Assembly (NCBI GenBank): GCA_024400195.1
Contig: JAKSNC010000008.1
Coordinates: 1 to 64,000 of the forward strand
Direction of reading: 5' to 3'
Length of the DNA stretch: 64,000 nucleotides
Source of the DNA: Bacteroidales bacterium
Lineage (GTDB): Bacteria > Bacteroidota > Bacteroidia > Bacteroidales > F082
Shown here: positions 35,810 through 45,632 of the stretch, one piece after another
How positions within the stretch are numbered: the first letter of the stretch is position 1
Layout: every line of letters starts with the position of its first letter
Translations under genes and position numbers: made by a program
Notes under the pieces: generated by a model
What the model was told of the DNA's origin: nothing
The model's input: the letters and a program-made list of their open reading frames with translations, nothing else
Databases searched by the model: none

Positions 35810-37432
35810 TTACAGTTTTGGTCCGGCTGAAACGAGGGCCTTGCCTGCAGCGTTGTGTGTGAATTTGACGAAATTCTTGATAAATCTGTCTGACAGGTCT
35901 TTTGCCTTGACTTCCCATTCTTCGCCTTTTGCGTAGGTGTCGCGCGGGTCTAAGATGGCCGGGTTGACGCCCGGAAGTGCAGTCGGGACTTTGAAGTCGA
36001 AGAACGGTATCATCTTGGTCGGAGCCTTGTCGATGGAGCCGTCGAGGATTGCGTCAATGATGGCGCGTGTGTCCTTGATGGAGATTCGTTTTCCGGTGCC
36101 GTTCCATCCCGTGTTGACGAGATAAGCCGTCGCTCCGACCTTTTCCATCTTTTTCACGAGTTCTTCGGCATATTTTGTCGGATGAAGTGAAAGGAATGCT
36201 GCCCCGAAGCATGCTGAGAACGTTGGTGTAGGCTCTGTGATGCCGCGTTCAGTACCGGCAAGTTTCGCGGTAAATCCTGACAGGAAGTAGTATTTCGTCT
36301 GTTCCGGTGTCAGAATTGAGACTGGTGGAAGAACGCCGAATGCGTCTGCCGAAAGGAAGATGACTTTCTTCGCGTCGGGAGCCTTCGATATAGGTTTGAC
36401 AATGTTTTCAATGTGGTAGATGGGGTAGGAGACACGTGTGTTTTCAGTGACGCTCTTGTCGGCGAAATCGATTTTTCCGTTGGCATCGACGGTGACGTTT
36501 TCGAGGAGTGCGTCGCGGCGGATGGCGTTGTAGATGTCGGGCTCGCTGTCTTTGTCGAGGTTGATGACCTTTGCGTAGCAGCCGCCCTCAAAGTTGAAGA
36601 TGCCGTCGTCGTCCCAGCCGTGCTCGTCGTCTCCGATGAGAGCTCTCTTCGGGTCAGTCGAGAGTGTCGTCTTTCCTGTACCGGAAAGTCCGAAGAAGAT
36701 TGCCGTCTCGCCTTTGCTGTTGGTGTTGGCAGAGCAGTGCATGGCCGCCATGCCCTTCAGAGGGAGAAGGTAGTTCATTATTGAGAACATGCCTTTCTTC
36801 ATCTCACCGCCGTACCATGTGTTGAGGATGACCTGCTCCTGTGATGTGAGGTTGAAAACTACTGCTGTCTCTGAATTGATTCCCAATTGTTTGTAGTTTT
36901 CTACTTTCGCTTTTGATGCAGTATAGACGACGAAGTCGGGTTTGCCGAATTCGGCAAGTTCTGCGTCTGTAGGACGGATGAACATATTCTTTACGAAATG
37001 TGCCTGCCATGCGACTTCCATGATGAAGCGGATTTTAATGCGGCTGTTCTTGTTCGCGCCGGCGTAACCGTCCATGACGTACAACTTCTTGTTAGACAAC
37101 TGGGCTGTGGCGAGTTTTTTAAGTTCGTTCCAAGTCTCCGGAGTGACGGGCTTGTTGTCGTTTTTGTATTCGTCGGAAGTCCACCAAACGGTGTCGCGGC
37201 TGACATCGTCCATGACGAAGTATTTGTCTTTGGGCGAGCGTCCGGTGTATATTCCAGTCATTACGTTGACTGCGCCGAGTTCTGTCATTACGCCTTTGTC
37301 ATAGCCGGTGAGGTCGGGGTTCATTTCGTCTTTGAAAAGCTGGTCGTATGAGGGATTGTAGTAAATCTCCTTCACTCCCGTGATTCCGTAAGAAGCAAGG
37401 GCCTCTCTGATTTCATTGATGTCTTTTGCCAT
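35810..37432 (-). CDS. pckA: Phosphoenolpyruvate carboxykinase (ATP)
   Basis: A 540-residue cytoplasmic enzyme interconverting oxaloacetate and phosphoenolpyruvate with ATP/ADP. In gut Bacteroidales it typically runs in the carboxylating direction toward succinate. Visible are [11 protein letters not shown] at the substrate site, the kinase-1a loop [12 protein letters not shown] (about 245-256), [24 protein letters not shown] with the metal ligand Asp, and the C-terminal adenine site [11 protein letters not shown]. The length is normal. It has its own -7 element and terminator and stands as a single-gene unit. Confidence 0.97.
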   Translation of the reverse strand: MAKDINEIREALASYGITGVKEIYYNPSYDQLFKDEMNPDLTGYDKGVMTELGAVNVMTGIYTGRSPKDKYFVMDDVSRDTVWWTSDEYKNDNKPVTPETWNELKKLATAQLSNKKLYVMDGYAGANKNSRIKIRFIMEVAWQAHFVKNMFIRPTDAELAEFGKPDFVVYTASKAKVENYKQLGINSETAVVFNLTSQEQVILNTWYGGEMKKGMFSIMNYLLPLKGMAAMHCSANTNSKGETAIFFGLSGTGKTTLSTDPKRALIGDDEHGWDDDGIFNFEGGCYAKVINLDKDSEPDIYNAIRRDALLENVTVDANGKIDFADKSVTENTRVSYPIYHIENIVKPISKAPDAKKVIFLSADAFGVLPPVSILTPEQTKYYFLSGFTAKLAGTERGITEPTPTFSACFGAAFLSLHPTKYAEELVKKMEKVGATAYLVNTGWNGTGKRISIKDTRAIIDAILDGSIDKAPTKMIPFFDFKVPTALPGVNPAILDPRDTYAKGEEWEVKAKDLSDRFIKNFVKFTHNAAGKALVSAGPKL

Positions 37433-37454
37433 AATTGCTGATTTTTTTTGTTTT

Positions 37455-37463
37455 GCAAAGTTA
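37455..37463 (-). promoter_or_regulatory. -7 promoter element of pckA
   Basis: The minus strand reads TAACTTTGC, a match to TAnnTTTGY, 22 bases before the ATG at 37432. Confidence 0.7.
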
Positions 37464-37496
37464 ATATAATATTGGCTGCTAAAAACTTTTTTATCT

Positions 37497-40013
37497 CTAT
37501 TGCACTACGACTTTGTGCGTTCTTGATGAAACACCATCGGTGATGCGTAAGTAGTAAACGCCTTTCCCGAAATCGCCGATGTTGAGTTGTGCCTTGTCTT
37601 TAAAGATGCCTGAGCCTATTTCCTGTCCGACGTTGTTGAAAACGACATACGAACATTGATTTTCGCATTCTACGTAAATCACGCTCGAAGTCGGGTTGGG
37701 ATAAATGTTGACGTCAGTCGTCACGTTGTCTTCAATGGAAAGGTCGGTTATTGTGATTGTGACTTCGCCTTCAACGGTGCTGTTTCCGTCGCTGACTGTG
37801 ACTTTGTATGTCGTATGGTCTGTCGGGGTCGCAACAGGATTGGCAACTGTCGGGTCGTCGAGAGTCTCGGCTGGCTCCCAAGAATATGTGTAGTTGCCGC
37901 TTCCGCCGGTGGCTGTGACCGACAGTTGCGTGCTTTCGCCGTATGCAATCTCTTCGGATTCGGCACTGACGGTTATCTCCAACGGGTCTGCAAATATACA
38001 TTTTACAGACGCTGCCCATCCGGAGTAGTTCATCGAATAATCTGATTCAAACTTGAATGTCAGTGCGCCATCAGCGTTTGTGGCTGTGATTGTTCCGGGT
38101 GAGTTGCTTCCCGAGAATGTCCCAAGCGAAGGTGCCGACGTGTTTGTGCCGTTGTAAATGTAGAGCTTGTCATAGCTGCTTTCGGTGTTGAAAGCAGTAA
38201 AGCTGACCTGCAATTTTGCATTTTCGCTTCCCGGCATGAATGTCAAAGTGGCGGTAAAGTTGTCACTGTAGTTGTTGTCGCTGCCGCCGTCGTCATAGAA
38301 CATTGCGTTGCACGTAGTGATGGTACCGTTATGCATGTTATATGATTCGGAGACGGTGATATAGTCGTGTTTCGTAATCGTCTCGGTCTGTCCGTTGGCG
38401 TTTGTCACCGATAAAGTCACGTCGTAGCTGCCTATTTCGGTGTATTTTATTCCCGTCGGGTTCTGCTGTGTCGAAGTGCCAGGTGTCGCGCCTTCGAATA
38501 TCCATTCCCAGTTTGTGAGGTTGGCACCCCATGTCATGTCCGTGAAGTTTGTGGTACCGTTCAGCGACAGGTTTGTGTTAGATGCTTCAAAATCGGGGAT
38601 GATACCTTCGCCGGCGCGGAGGACTACATCCTGAATGGTCGTCTGTCCGTCAGTTACACTGATGGTATAAGTCTTTGGATAATAACCGCTTGCGGTGTAT
38701 GTGACGTTGTATGTGCCTCCCTTTATCGGGCGGTGGTAGTCGCCGACTTCGTGTGTTGTCACTGATGCGCCGTGATGGTCGTGGTTTTCCACGGTGACGA
38801 GGACGCCCTGTATAGGCTGGCCCGTGAGTGAGTCGGTGACGACGCCGTGGATGCCGTTGAGGGCTTCTTCCATGAAGTTGAGCATAGAGGCCTTGTTGTA
38901 GTTCCAGAAGTTGGGTAGCTGGCTTGCGCTTGGCGTTTTGTTGTTTGAACATTCGATGGTCACTTCGCGGCATTGTGCGTAGTAGTTCATGTAGTCTTGG
39001 CGGCTTCCGGTGATGGTGTACCATGCGTAGCCGTTGGTGATGCCGTTGTCGTAGTCGGTCATGTAGCTCGGGTTAACGGTGTGCGTCTGGTTGGCATATT
39101 CGTGGCATACGTATTTCCACCACGCATCATCGGCGCAGGCCGGCTGGTATGTATCCCAAGGATAATTCAGCACCTCAGCACCTCCGTGGTAGTTGGCTCC
39201 CATAGTAAAGAGGTATTCTTGTGCGAGATCCATCATCCACACTGTCTCGTTTTGATAATAGCTCTCTCCGTCGGGATGAGGGCCGTCGTCGAAGTCAGGG
39301 AAGTGGCGGTTGAGGTCAACGTAGGCTGCATTGTAGCGTGTTGCTCCGTTGACGGTGTTGTTCCCGCCGTGATAAGTGCCGTCGGGGTTGGTGCAGGGGC
39401 TGATGAAGATGTCGAGGTTGTTCATGATGTTTTGAACTTGAGCGTCGTCCGAAGTCAGAAGATATTCGATGAGACGCAGTTGGAGAATCATTCCGGTCAC
39501 TTCGTCGCCGTGCATCGTTGATGTCAGGAGTATTCTTGGTTTGCCTGCCGTTACGCCGTTGTTCAGGCGGCACACCATGATTTTGCGGCCGCTTGCCAGG
39601 GTGCCGAGTTCCATATACGTGCATTTTTCGGGATAATCGTTAGCGAACTGCTGCATCATGGCTTCATATTGCCCGTAAGTGGGGTAGGTGTCCCAGTCGA
39701 AGGTGCCGCGGCCGTCCCACATCTTAATCTCGTTCTGCATCGAGGGCGGAAGGAGCAGGGTCGGACTAAAACCTTGTTTTGTAAGGTTGTCGAACTGTTT
39801 CTGGTTGGCATAGCAGATGACGGTGTTTCCATCGACTTTGTCAACAGAACAAATGCTGTTGATGAATTGGACATCCGAGAGTTGTTGAATGTCGAGGCTG
39901 AAATAATATTCGCCACGATCTCTCATGAGTTTGCTCAAATTCGTTTGGGCTTTGGCTGCCGTTACAAGCAAAACGGCGACTGCGAGTAAGACAAAAATAC
40001 GTGTTTTCTTCAT
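37497..40013 (-). CDS. Multidomain secreted M14 carboxypeptidase with PKD, CUB and T9SS tail
   Basis: An 838-residue exported peptidase, paralogous to 17372-19033. After the signal peptide (to about 22, AAKAQ) comes the M14 domain with STMHGDE and NYHGGAEV as zinc site and REVTIEC with the catalytic Glu. A regulatory beta domain ([14 protein letters not shown], about 388-465) follows, then a PKD-like domain (about 470-555), a CUB-like domain ([16 protein letters not shown] to about 675), an Ig/SprB-like repeat (about 678-765) and a T9SS type A tail ([15 protein letters not shown]...GVYYLRI). The shorter paralogue lacks the three middle modules. It should be surface-bound or released by type IX secretion. 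Confidence 0.92.
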   Translation of the reverse strand: MKKTRIFVLLAVAVLLVTAAKAQTNLSKLMRDRGEYYFSLDIQQLSDVQFINSICSVDKVDGNTVICYANQKQFDNLTKQGFSPTLLLPPSMQNEIKMWDGRGTFDWDTYPTYGQYEAMMQQFANDYPEKCTYMELGTLASGRKIMVCRLNNGVTAGKPRILLTSTMHGDEVTGMILQLRLIEYLLTSDDAQVQNIMNNLDIFISPCTNPDGTYHGGNNTVNGATRYNAAYVDLNRHFPDFDDGPHPDGESYYQNETVWMMDLAQEYLFTMGANYHGGAEVLNYPWDTYQPACADDAWWKYVCHEYANQTHTVNPSYMTDYDNGITNGYAWYTITGSRQDYMNYYAQCREVTIECSNNKTPSASQLPNFWNYNKASMLNFMEEALNGIHGVVTDSLTGQPIQGVLVTVENHDHHGASVTTHEVGDYHRPIKGGTYNVTYTASGYYPKTYTISVTDGQTTIQDVVLRAGEGIIPDFEASNTNLSLNGTTNFTDMTWGANLTNWEWIFEGATPGTSTQQNPTGIKYTEIGSYDVTLSVTNANGQTETITKHDYITVSESYNMHNGTITTCNAMFYDDGGSDNNYSDNFTATLTFMPGSENAKLQVSFTAFNTESSYDKLYIYNGTNTSAPSLGTFSGSNSPGTITATNADGALTFKFESDYSMNYSGWAASVKCIFADPLEITVSAESEEIAYGESTQLSVTATGGSGNYTYSWEPAETLDDPTVANPVATPTDHTTYKVTVSDGNSTVEGEVTITITDLSIEDNVTTDVNIYPNPTSSVIYVECENQCSYVVFNNVGQEIGSGIFKDKAQLNIGDFGKGVYYLRITDGVSSRTHKVVVQ

Positions 40014-40088
40014 TTTGAAAAATTTGAAATTTCAATACAGGTAAAAAGATGATACGACACCTCCTTTTATAGGAGGATAATATGAGGC

Positions 40089-40097
40089 GCAAAGTTA
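40089..40097 (-). promoter_or_regulatory. -7 promoter element of the large M14 gene
   Basis: The minus strand reads TAACTTTGC. The roughly 70-nt leader contains a small hairpin with CCTCC/GGAGG arms (40060-40076), which would bury a GGAGG stretch. Confidence 0.65.
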
Positions 40098-40155
40098 GCA
40101 AAAAATGCTTCAAAATAAATTAAAAAGAGGTCTTGTTTTTCTCAAAAAAAAGTAA

Positions 40156-40164
40156 TACCTTTGC
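40156..40164 (+). promoter_or_regulatory. Promoter of rpsA (-7 with partial -33)
   Basis: TACCTTTGC is a -7 match. CTTG at 40132-40135 is centred about 26 bases upstream, close to the spacing expected for the -33 TTTG box. Transcription would start near 40171, giving a leader of about 128 nt before the ATG at 40299. Confidence 0.7.
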
Positions 40165-40298
40165 AACTCTTTACAAATCGTTCTTCCGTCTTGATAATTA
40201 ATTGGTTGTCAAGGGTTTGATAAGAAAAGAAAATGTTTAACAATCCTCGTAAGCCGAAAGCGGAGGCGGCGTGCGGGTACAATTTTCATCATCACAAA

Positions 40299-42104
40299 AT
40301 GAGTGAAAACGAAAACAAAAGAAATTTAGTTCCGGATCCTGATTTCGATTGGATCTCTGATTCAAAGAAAGTCGCCAAGACTGCGGAACGTGAGAGACTC
40401 GAAGAAATTTACGGCAAGACAATGAGCCAGATTGGTAACCATGAGGTTATCGAAGGCGTGGTCGTCGCCAAGACAGAACGCGATGTCGTCGTCAACATCG
40501 GATTCAAATCCGACGGTATCATCTCTGTCAATGAATTTCGTTACAACAACGACCTTAAAGTTGGTGACAAAGTTGAGGTTTATGTTGAAAATCAAGAGGG
40601 TTCAAACGGACAACTCGTCCTTTCCCACAAAAAGGCCCGTCTTCTCAAGGCTTGGGATCGCGTTAATGAGGCTTATGAGACTCAGGAAATCGTCAATGGC
40701 TTTGTCAAAAGCCGTACAAAGGGCGGTCTCATCGTCGATGTGTTTGGAATCGACGCATTCCTGCCTGGTTCGCAAATCGATGTCAAACCTATTCTCGACT
40801 ACGACAAGTTCCTCAATAACGTCATGGAATTCAAGGTTGTGAAAATCAATCAGGAATACAAGAACGTCGTTGTTTCGCACAAGGCTCTTATCGAGGCCGA
40901 ACTCGAGCAGCAGAAGCTTGAAATCATGAGCAAACTCGAAAAAGGTCAGGTACTTGAAGGAACCGTTAAGAACATCACAGCTTACGGCGTGTTTATCGAC
41001 CTCGGCGGCGTTGACGGTCTCATCCATATCACAGACCTCAGCTGGGGTAGGGTCAACGATCCTCGCGAAGTCGTCGAACTTAACAAGCAGATTAAGGTCG
41101 TCATCCTCGACTTTGACGAAGGCAAGAAACGTATCGCCCTCGGTCTCAAGCAGCTTATGCCGCATCCGTGGGATGCTCTCGACCCGGACCTCAAGGAAGG
41201 CGATGTCGTCAAGGGTAAGGTCGTCGTCGTCAATGACTACGGTGCGTTTGTTGAAATCGCTCCAGGCGTCGAAGGTCTCGTCCACGTCTCCGAAATGTCA
41301 TGGTCACAGCACCTCAGCAAGGCTCAGGATTTCCTGAAGGTCGGCGATGAAGTTGAGGCTAAGGTCTTGACACTCGACCGCGAGGCCCGCAAGATGTCTC
41401 TCGGCATGAAACAGCTCGTTCCGGATCCATGGGCAAATATCAGCGAACGTTATGCCAAAGGTTCAAAACATGAGGCAACAGTCCGCAATCTCACCACATT
41501 CGGTATCTTCGTCGAACTTGAAGAAGGCATCGAAGGACTCATCCATATCAGCGACCTCAGCTGGTCGAAGAAGATCAAACATCCGGCCGAGTTCACCAAA
41601 GTCGGTGAAAAGATTGACGTCATCGTTCTTGACGTTGATGAAGAAAATCGTCGTTTGAGCCTCGGTCACAAACAGCTTGAAGAGAATCCTTGGGATGTGT
41701 TCGAGACAATATTCACCGTCGGTTCGATTCAGGAAGGCACCATCGTCAGTGCTAACGATAAGGGCGCAGTCGTTGCTCTTCCTTACGGCGTCGAAGGTTT
41801 CTGCCCGACACGTCATCTGAAGAAAGAAGACGGCACCAACGCCAAAGTTGATGAGAAACTCAGCTTCAAGGTTATCGAGTTCGGTAAGGAAGCAAAGAAG
41901 ATCATCCTTTCAATCTCCCGCATCTGGGAAGAGGCCAAGGAAAATACCGAGCGTAATGAAAAGGCTGAAAGCGAAAAAGCTGCAAAGAATACCAAACGCG
42001 CCATCAAACAGGTGAATGACACCATTGAACGTGCCACCCTCGGCGACCTCGACGTTCTTGCACAGCTTAAGAAAGACCTTGAAAAAGAGGAGAACAACAA
42101 ATAA
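40299..42104 (+). CDS. rpsA: 30S ribosomal protein S1
   Basis: A 601-residue RNA-binding protein with six S1 (OB-fold) repeats. The first, less conserved, repeats start at EVIEGVVVAKTERD and QEIVNGFVKSRTKGG. Typical ones follow: GVFIDLGGVDGLIHITDLSW, GAFVEIAPGVEGLVHVSEMSW and GIFVELEEGIEGLIHISDLSW. The last, divergent one is GAVVALPYGVEGFCPTRHL. A charged C-terminal tail ends in LKKDLEKEENNK. I start at 40299 (MSENENKRNL); an in-frame ATG 22 codons earlier would add a non-conserved, His/Lys-rich leader and is probably untranslated. The long leader leaves room for autoregulation. Confidence 0.95.
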   Translation: MSENENKRNLVPDPDFDWISDSKKVAKTAERERLEEIYGKTMSQIGNHEVIEGVVVAKTERDVVVNIGFKSDGIISVNEFRYNNDLKVGDKVEVYVENQEGSNGQLVLSHKKARLLKAWDRVNEAYETQEIVNGFVKSRTKGGLIVDVFGIDAFLPGSQIDVKPILDYDKFLNNVMEFKVVKINQEYKNVVVSHKALIEAELEQQKLEIMSKLEKGQVLEGTVKNITAYGVFIDLGGVDGLIHITDLSWGRVNDPREVVELNKQIKVVILDFDEGKKRIALGLKQLMPHPWDALDPDLKEGDVVKGKVVVVNDYGAFVEIAPGVEGLVHVSEMSWSQHLSKAQDFLKVGDEVEAKVLTLDREARKMSLGMKQLVPDPWANISERYAKGSKHEATVRNLTTFGIFVELEEGIEGLIHISDLSWSKKIKHPAEFTKVGEKIDVIVLDVDEENRRLSLGHKQLEENPWDVFETIFTVGSIQEGTIVSANDKGAVVALPYGVEGFCPTRHLKKEDGTNAKVDEKLSFKVIEFGKEAKKIILSISRIWEEAKENTERNEKAESEKAAKNTKRAIKQVNDTIERATLGDLDVLAQLKKDLEKEENNK

Positions 42105-42131
42105 AGAAAGTTTTTTTCTAATGTGAATGGT

Positions 42132-42164
42132 GAGACCGACTCTGCGAAGGGTCGGTCTCTTTTT
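42132..42164 (+). terminator. Intrinsic terminator of rpsA
   Basis: GAGACCGAC pairs with GTCGGTCTC, extended by two inner pairs, with a short loop, followed by a run of five T. It lies 27 bases after the rpsA stop and before the convergent regulator gene. Confidence 0.85.
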
Positions 42165-42189
42165 CTATTCGCTAAAATCAGTCCTATCC

Positions 42190-43506
42190 TTATATCATTC
42201 CGAGGGCGTGCATCTTGTTATACAGGGTCTTGCGGTCTATCTGAAGCAGTCTTGCAGCTATCGTCTTGTTGCCGTGCGCTATGTATAAAGCCTTCTTAAT
42301 CTGATTTTCCTCGTCGCCTGGCCTTAGTGCGAGGTCGTCGTCCGCAGTATTGCTGGCGGCGGTTTGAAAAACTGGAAGTGATTCGACGGTTATGGTGTCG
42401 TTTTCAGCAAAGAGGACGGCGCGGCGGATGACGTTTCTGAGTTCTCGCAGATTACCGTTCCATTGCTGCTGTTGAAGTGTGCTTAATGCTTCTTTATCAA
42501 TAGAATTAATACTTTTGCCGAGTTCTTCGTTTGCTTCCGCGATGAAGCATTCTACAAAATTCGGAATGTCTTCAACGCGTTCGCGCAGTGGCGGAACGAT
42601 GATTGAGAATTCGTTTATGCGGTGATATAAATCCTGTCTGAATCTGCCTTCGGCGATGGCTTTATTCAAGTCTTCGTTGGTGGCCGCCACAATGCGTACG
42701 TCAATGGAGATGTCGTTGACGGAGCCGACGGGCCTCACTTTTTGTTCTTGAAGTGCACGAAGTAACTGTTTTTGAACCTCGTATGAAAGGTTTCCTATTT
42801 CGTCGAGGAAGACTGTGCCGCCCGAAGCCTCTGTGAAGACGCCTTTCTTATCGGCGATTGCCGTCGTGAAGGAGCCTTTCAGGTGTCCGAAAAGTTCTGA
42901 CGGCGCGAGTTCTTTGGAGAGACTCCCGCAATCAACGGCGACAAAAGGCTTGTCTTTGCGGTTGCTCTGCTCGTGAATCATTCGAGCGAGATATTCTTTT
43001 CCGGTGCCGCTTTCTCCAAGCAGAAGGACGGACATCTTCGTGGGTGCGACCAACGAAATATGGCTATAGACGCGGCGTATCGTTTCGCTGTTTCCCTTGA
43101 CAAAGCTGCGGTTTTCGCTTTTTTCGTCTTTCGATTCTTCGGCAGGCTTCTGTTTCAACGCCGTCTCGACTTTCGTCTTGAGTATGTCGGGTATTATTGG
43201 CTTCTGAAGATAGTCCATGGCACCGAGTTTCATGGCGAGGACGGCCGACTGTACATCGGCGTAACCAGTCATGACGAAAAACGGTGTCGTGATTTTTCTT
43301 TCCCTCAGCCAAGACAAAAGCATGATGCCGTCTCCATCAGGAAGACGCAAATCGCTGATAATAAGATTAAAACTCTGCCTGCGAAGGATGCCTTCTGCCG
43401 TTTTTACACTCGATGACACTTCGACTTCGTAGCCTTGTTTCCGCAGCCAAGTCTGAAGCATCATCCCGAAGGAGATGTCGTCGTCGATGATAAAGATTCT
43501 GCTCAT
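42190..43506 (-). CDS. NtrC-type response regulator with altered GAFTGA loop
   Basis: A 438-residue protein: receiver domain (about 1-118, phospho-acceptor Asp 52 in ISDLRLPDG, K103 in LQKP), AAA+ domain with Walker A GESGTGKE (164-171) and Walker B GGTVFLDEIGNL, and a C-terminal Fis-type helix-turn-helix (about 395-438, NKTIAARLLQIDRKTLYNK). Such proteins activate sigma-54 promoters through the GAFTGA loop. Here residues 211-216 read GSFTTA, confirmed on the nucleotide sequence, so the fifth position Gly is Thr. Activation may be altered or lost. No histidine kinase gene is adjacent. The -7 element is six bases from the ATG. Confidence 0.92.
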   Translation of the reverse strand: MSRIFIIDDDISFGMMLQTWLRKQGYEVEVSSSVKTAEGILRRQSFNLIISDLRLPDGDGIMLLSWLRERKITTPFFVMTGYADVQSAVLAMKLGAMDYLQKPIIPDILKTKVETALKQKPAEESKDEKSENRSFVKGNSETIRRVYSHISLVAPTKMSVLLLGESGTGKEYLARMIHEQSNRKDKPFVAVDCGSLSKELAPSELFGHLKGSFTTAIADKKGVFTEASGGTVFLDEIGNLSYEVQKQLLRALQEQKVRPVGSVNDISIDVRIVAATNEDLNKAIAEGRFRQDLYHRINEFSIIVPPLRERVEDIPNFVECFIAEANEELGKSINSIDKEALSTLQQQQWNGNLRELRNVIRRAVLFAENDTITVESLPVFQTAASNTADDDLALRPGDEENQIKKALYIAHGNKTIAARLLQIDRKTLYNKMHALGMI

Positions 43507-43512
43507 AATGAA

Positions 43513-43521
43513 GCAAAGGTA
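43513..43521 (-). promoter_or_regulatory. -7 promoter element of the regulator gene
   Basis: The minus strand reads TACCTTTGC and ends six bases before the ATG, so the mRNA would be leaderless or nearly so. Confidence 0.65.
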
Positions 43522-43707
43522 ATGAAAAAATCATTGCTGTCCGATAACATTTTTTGAACTGCAAAAAAACGGCTGAACCTATATCCGACGGTGCCGCTGC
43601 ATCGCCAGCCTAAAGTTGAGTCGATTACGGGTGAAAGCATTGATTCGAACTACTCCATAATTGAAAAAAATCCACCGAAAGGTGTGAGTTTATCGGATTT
43701 TTATTTG

Positions 43708-43825
43708 TACCTTTGCTATGTCTTGTTACGATTTTTTTTCTTGATTGTTTTGTAACACTATAATGAGTAGTGTGAAAAATCTGACATGACAAAATCCTGG
43801 GCAACATATTGTTGCTCAGGATTTT
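43708..43825 (+). ncRNA. Candidate short terminated transcript / leader RNA
   Basis: A -7 element TACCTTTGC (43708-43716) is followed by an eight-codon frame MSCYDFFS, a small hairpin around ACACTA/TAGTGT (about 43756-43775) and a 15-bp stem with one G-T pair (43791-43805 and 43811-43825, arms starting AAAATCCTGG and ending CAGGATTTT). The stem has the A/T-bounded look of a Bacteroidota terminator and lies 69 bases before the phosphoesterase ATG. It could be a small RNA of about 100 nt or an attenuated leader of that gene. The rest of the 388-base gap (43507-43894) shows no recognisable gene. Confidence 0.45.
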
Positions 43826-43894
43826 AAGAAGTTGACGATTTATTAGTGTTGCGGAATTTAGGTTAAATGTATAAATAGCAAAAACAGACTGCAA

Positions 43895-45433
43895 ATGAAA
43901 AGAAAACATCTGGCAATAGCGATTCTTGCGATGGGACTTTTAGTCTCCTGCTCGAAGAAGGACGACGATGTAATGCCCATACCCGATGACGGCTCCAAAA
44001 GGTTCGTCGTACTTTCTGATATTCATCTGATGCATCCGGACCTGCTTGTCAGCGAAGGTGAAGCATTTGACATATACAATTGGGAAGAGTGCAAACTATT
44101 GCGCGAGAGTCCTGATATCTTTGCCGCCACACTTGAAAGAACTCGGGAGTACAACCCAGATTTTCTGATTGTCTGCGGCGATATGACCAAGGACGGAGAG
44201 ATTATTTCTCACGAATATGTGGCTGATAAACTTAATGAATTTTCGCAACAGACCGGAGCCAAGATTCTCGTGGTCCCCGGAAATCACGATTTGAACAATC
44301 CTCATTCATTCAGATATGATGGCGCGGTGTCAACGCCTGAACCGAGCGCTTCGGAAAATGATTTTGAGCGGATATATGCCCTGTGCGGCTATGGCGACGC
44401 TGTAGCACGCGGCCCAAGGCAACTCGACTATATGAGCTATCCTACGGACGGCGTCGCTTTTATCGGGGTAGATTCTAATGAGCCGAATACTCCCGACAAT
44501 GCGGCGGTCCAGGGCGGACTCACGGAAACTCAGGTTTCGTGGGTGGCCGAAATGGTTGAAAAAGCCCATGCCGACAATCGTTATGTCATTATGGGAATGC
44601 ATCACAATCTCCTCGGATTCTACAACAACGCGGCAATGATAAGGGGAGCGAATATAGCGAATGCAAGGTATGAGAACTACACCAACGAACAAGTAGTGAC
44701 AGACTTGTGCAATGCCGGAATCGACGTGGTGTTCAGCGGACACTCCCACATGCATTCCATTACTTCTGAGAAACGCAACGAACGGGAAATCTTCAGCATC
44801 GTCACGAGTTCCCTTGTGAATCTTCCGCTTGCATATCGCACAGGAAGCATTTCGCCAAATGGACTTATGACAGTACAATCAGACGATGTGCAGGATGTAA
44901 AGCCTTCCAATGGCGTCAATCTCATAGAAGAAGGAAAGCAATATTGGCTCAAACTCTCAGAATATTATATGTATAAAGTCTCAAAGGTGTGTTGGGAAAA
45001 TGAAATTGCCAATATGCTGGTTTCTGAGATTCTTGATATGCACAGCCGTGAGGAAGTGGAGGAATTCTTCAGCGAAAGAGCCAAGATTCCATTCTATAAA
45101 TTCACATACTACACAAGCAATGGTAACGAACATCTGTTTGACCCTTATAAGAATTTCGAAGAAGCAAAGGCGGCTGTTGACGGTCTCTTGGAGTTTGTTA
45201 TTGGCAGAATAGCTCAAAAATATATGGAAGAAGACGATGAGTTGAGTTATGAAGAAGCCGTGGAAAACGCAACAACGTTCGTGAACTTTATTGCGGCTAC
45301 AATGCTTGGAATGGGATTGGACAGTGCCAAAGCGATGATATATGAATTTTTGGACAGTGCCTACAACAACTATTACGGGACTGACTTCACTCCGGTTCCG
45401 GATGATTTCGTAACGTTGCAGCTGTCAAAGTAA
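43895..45433 (+). CDS. Calcineurin-like phosphoesterase lipoprotein
   Basis: A 512-residue lipoprotein (signal peptide with lipobox LLVSC, Cys 19). The metallophosphoesterase motifs are all present: VLSDIHLMHP, VCGDMTKDGE, VPGNHDLNNP, MGMHHN and VFSGHSHMHS. From about residue 330 a helical C-terminal region (SREEVEEFFSERAKIPFYKF, EDDELSYEEAVENATTFVNF) has no motif I recognise. It is probably periplasmic or surface exposed. The substrate is unknown; nucleotides or phospholipid heads are possible. It opens the accessory stretch and is followed by a degraded T9SS tail. Confidence 0.88.
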   Translation: MKRKHLAIAILAMGLLVSCSKKDDDVMPIPDDGSKRFVVLSDIHLMHPDLLVSEGEAFDIYNWEECKLLRESPDIFAATLERTREYNPDFLIVCGDMTKDGEIISHEYVADKLNEFSQQTGAKILVVPGNHDLNNPHSFRYDGAVSTPEPSASENDFERIYALCGYGDAVARGPRQLDYMSYPTDGVAFIGVDSNEPNTPDNAAVQGGLTETQVSWVAEMVEKAHADNRYVIMGMHHNLLGFYNNAAMIRGANIANARYENYTNEQVVTDLCNAGIDVVFSGHSHMHSITSEKRNEREIFSIVTSSLVNLPLAYRTGSISPNGLMTVQSDDVQDVKPSNGVNLIEEGKQYWLKLSEYYMYKVSKVCWENEIANMLVSEILDMHSREEVEEFFSERAKIPFYKFTYYTSNGNEHLFDPYKNFEEAKAAVDGLLEFVIGRIAQKYMEEDDELSYEEAVENATTFVNFIAATMLGMGLDSAKAMIYEFLDSAYNNYYGTDFTPVPDDFVTLQLSK

Positions 45434-45441
45434 CGACAATT

Positions 45442-45540
45442 CGGCGGAAATATTGTTTGGGGCTGCCTTCGGGAGTTATGTCTGGAAAGTGATCAAAGAC
45501 GGGAGCGAGGCCGAGAGCGGGAAGTGGGTGAAGGAATAAA
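45442..45540 (+). pseudogene. Degraded T9SS C-terminal sorting tail (copy R1)
   Basis: The frame reads SYVWKVIKDG then SEAESGKWVKE and stop, the characteristic end of a type A sorting domain (GxYxWKv...sGKxvK). Just upstream CTGCCTTCGGGA encodes LPSG in another frame, so at least one base has been lost before the tail; GNIVWG is also readable. There is no body of a gene in front of it, since the phosphoesterase stop is at 45433. The last 48 bases (45493-45540) match 46811-46858 at 46 positions. Confidence 0.7.
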
Positions 45541-45581
45541 GTTTTTAAAAAAATTGCCTTTTTCAGTAAATGGCATTGATA

Positions 45582-45622
45582 TTTTATGTAATTTTGGCAC
45601 TCGATTCCGAAATTACATAAAA
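45582..45622. promoter_or_regulatory. 13-bp inverted repeat over the AAA_14 promoter
   Basis: TTTTATGTAATTT (45582-45594) and its exact complement (45610-45622) flank a 15-base centre. The possible -7 element TAATTTTGG (45589-45597) overlaps the left arm and the expected start of transcription falls in the centre, as in an autoregulatory operator. It may equally be a leader hairpin. Confidence 0.55.
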
Positions 45623-45632
45623 TTCATCAGAT

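Noticed and set aside
40233..40298. N-terminal extension of ribosomal protein S1 from an earlier ATG
   Set aside because: The 22 residues look unlike S1 starts and the next ATG gives a normal protein; kept only as a leader question.
43642..43650. GATTCGAAC, resembling a tRNA T-loop on the minus strand
   Set aside because: The flanking bases do not form a T-stem or acceptor stem, so no tRNA or tRNA fragment can be supported.
43574..43755. Open stretch without start codon beginning RLNLYPTVP, considered as a further sorting-tail remnant
   Set aside because: LYPTVP only faintly resembles the YPNP motif and the rest does not match a sorting domain.
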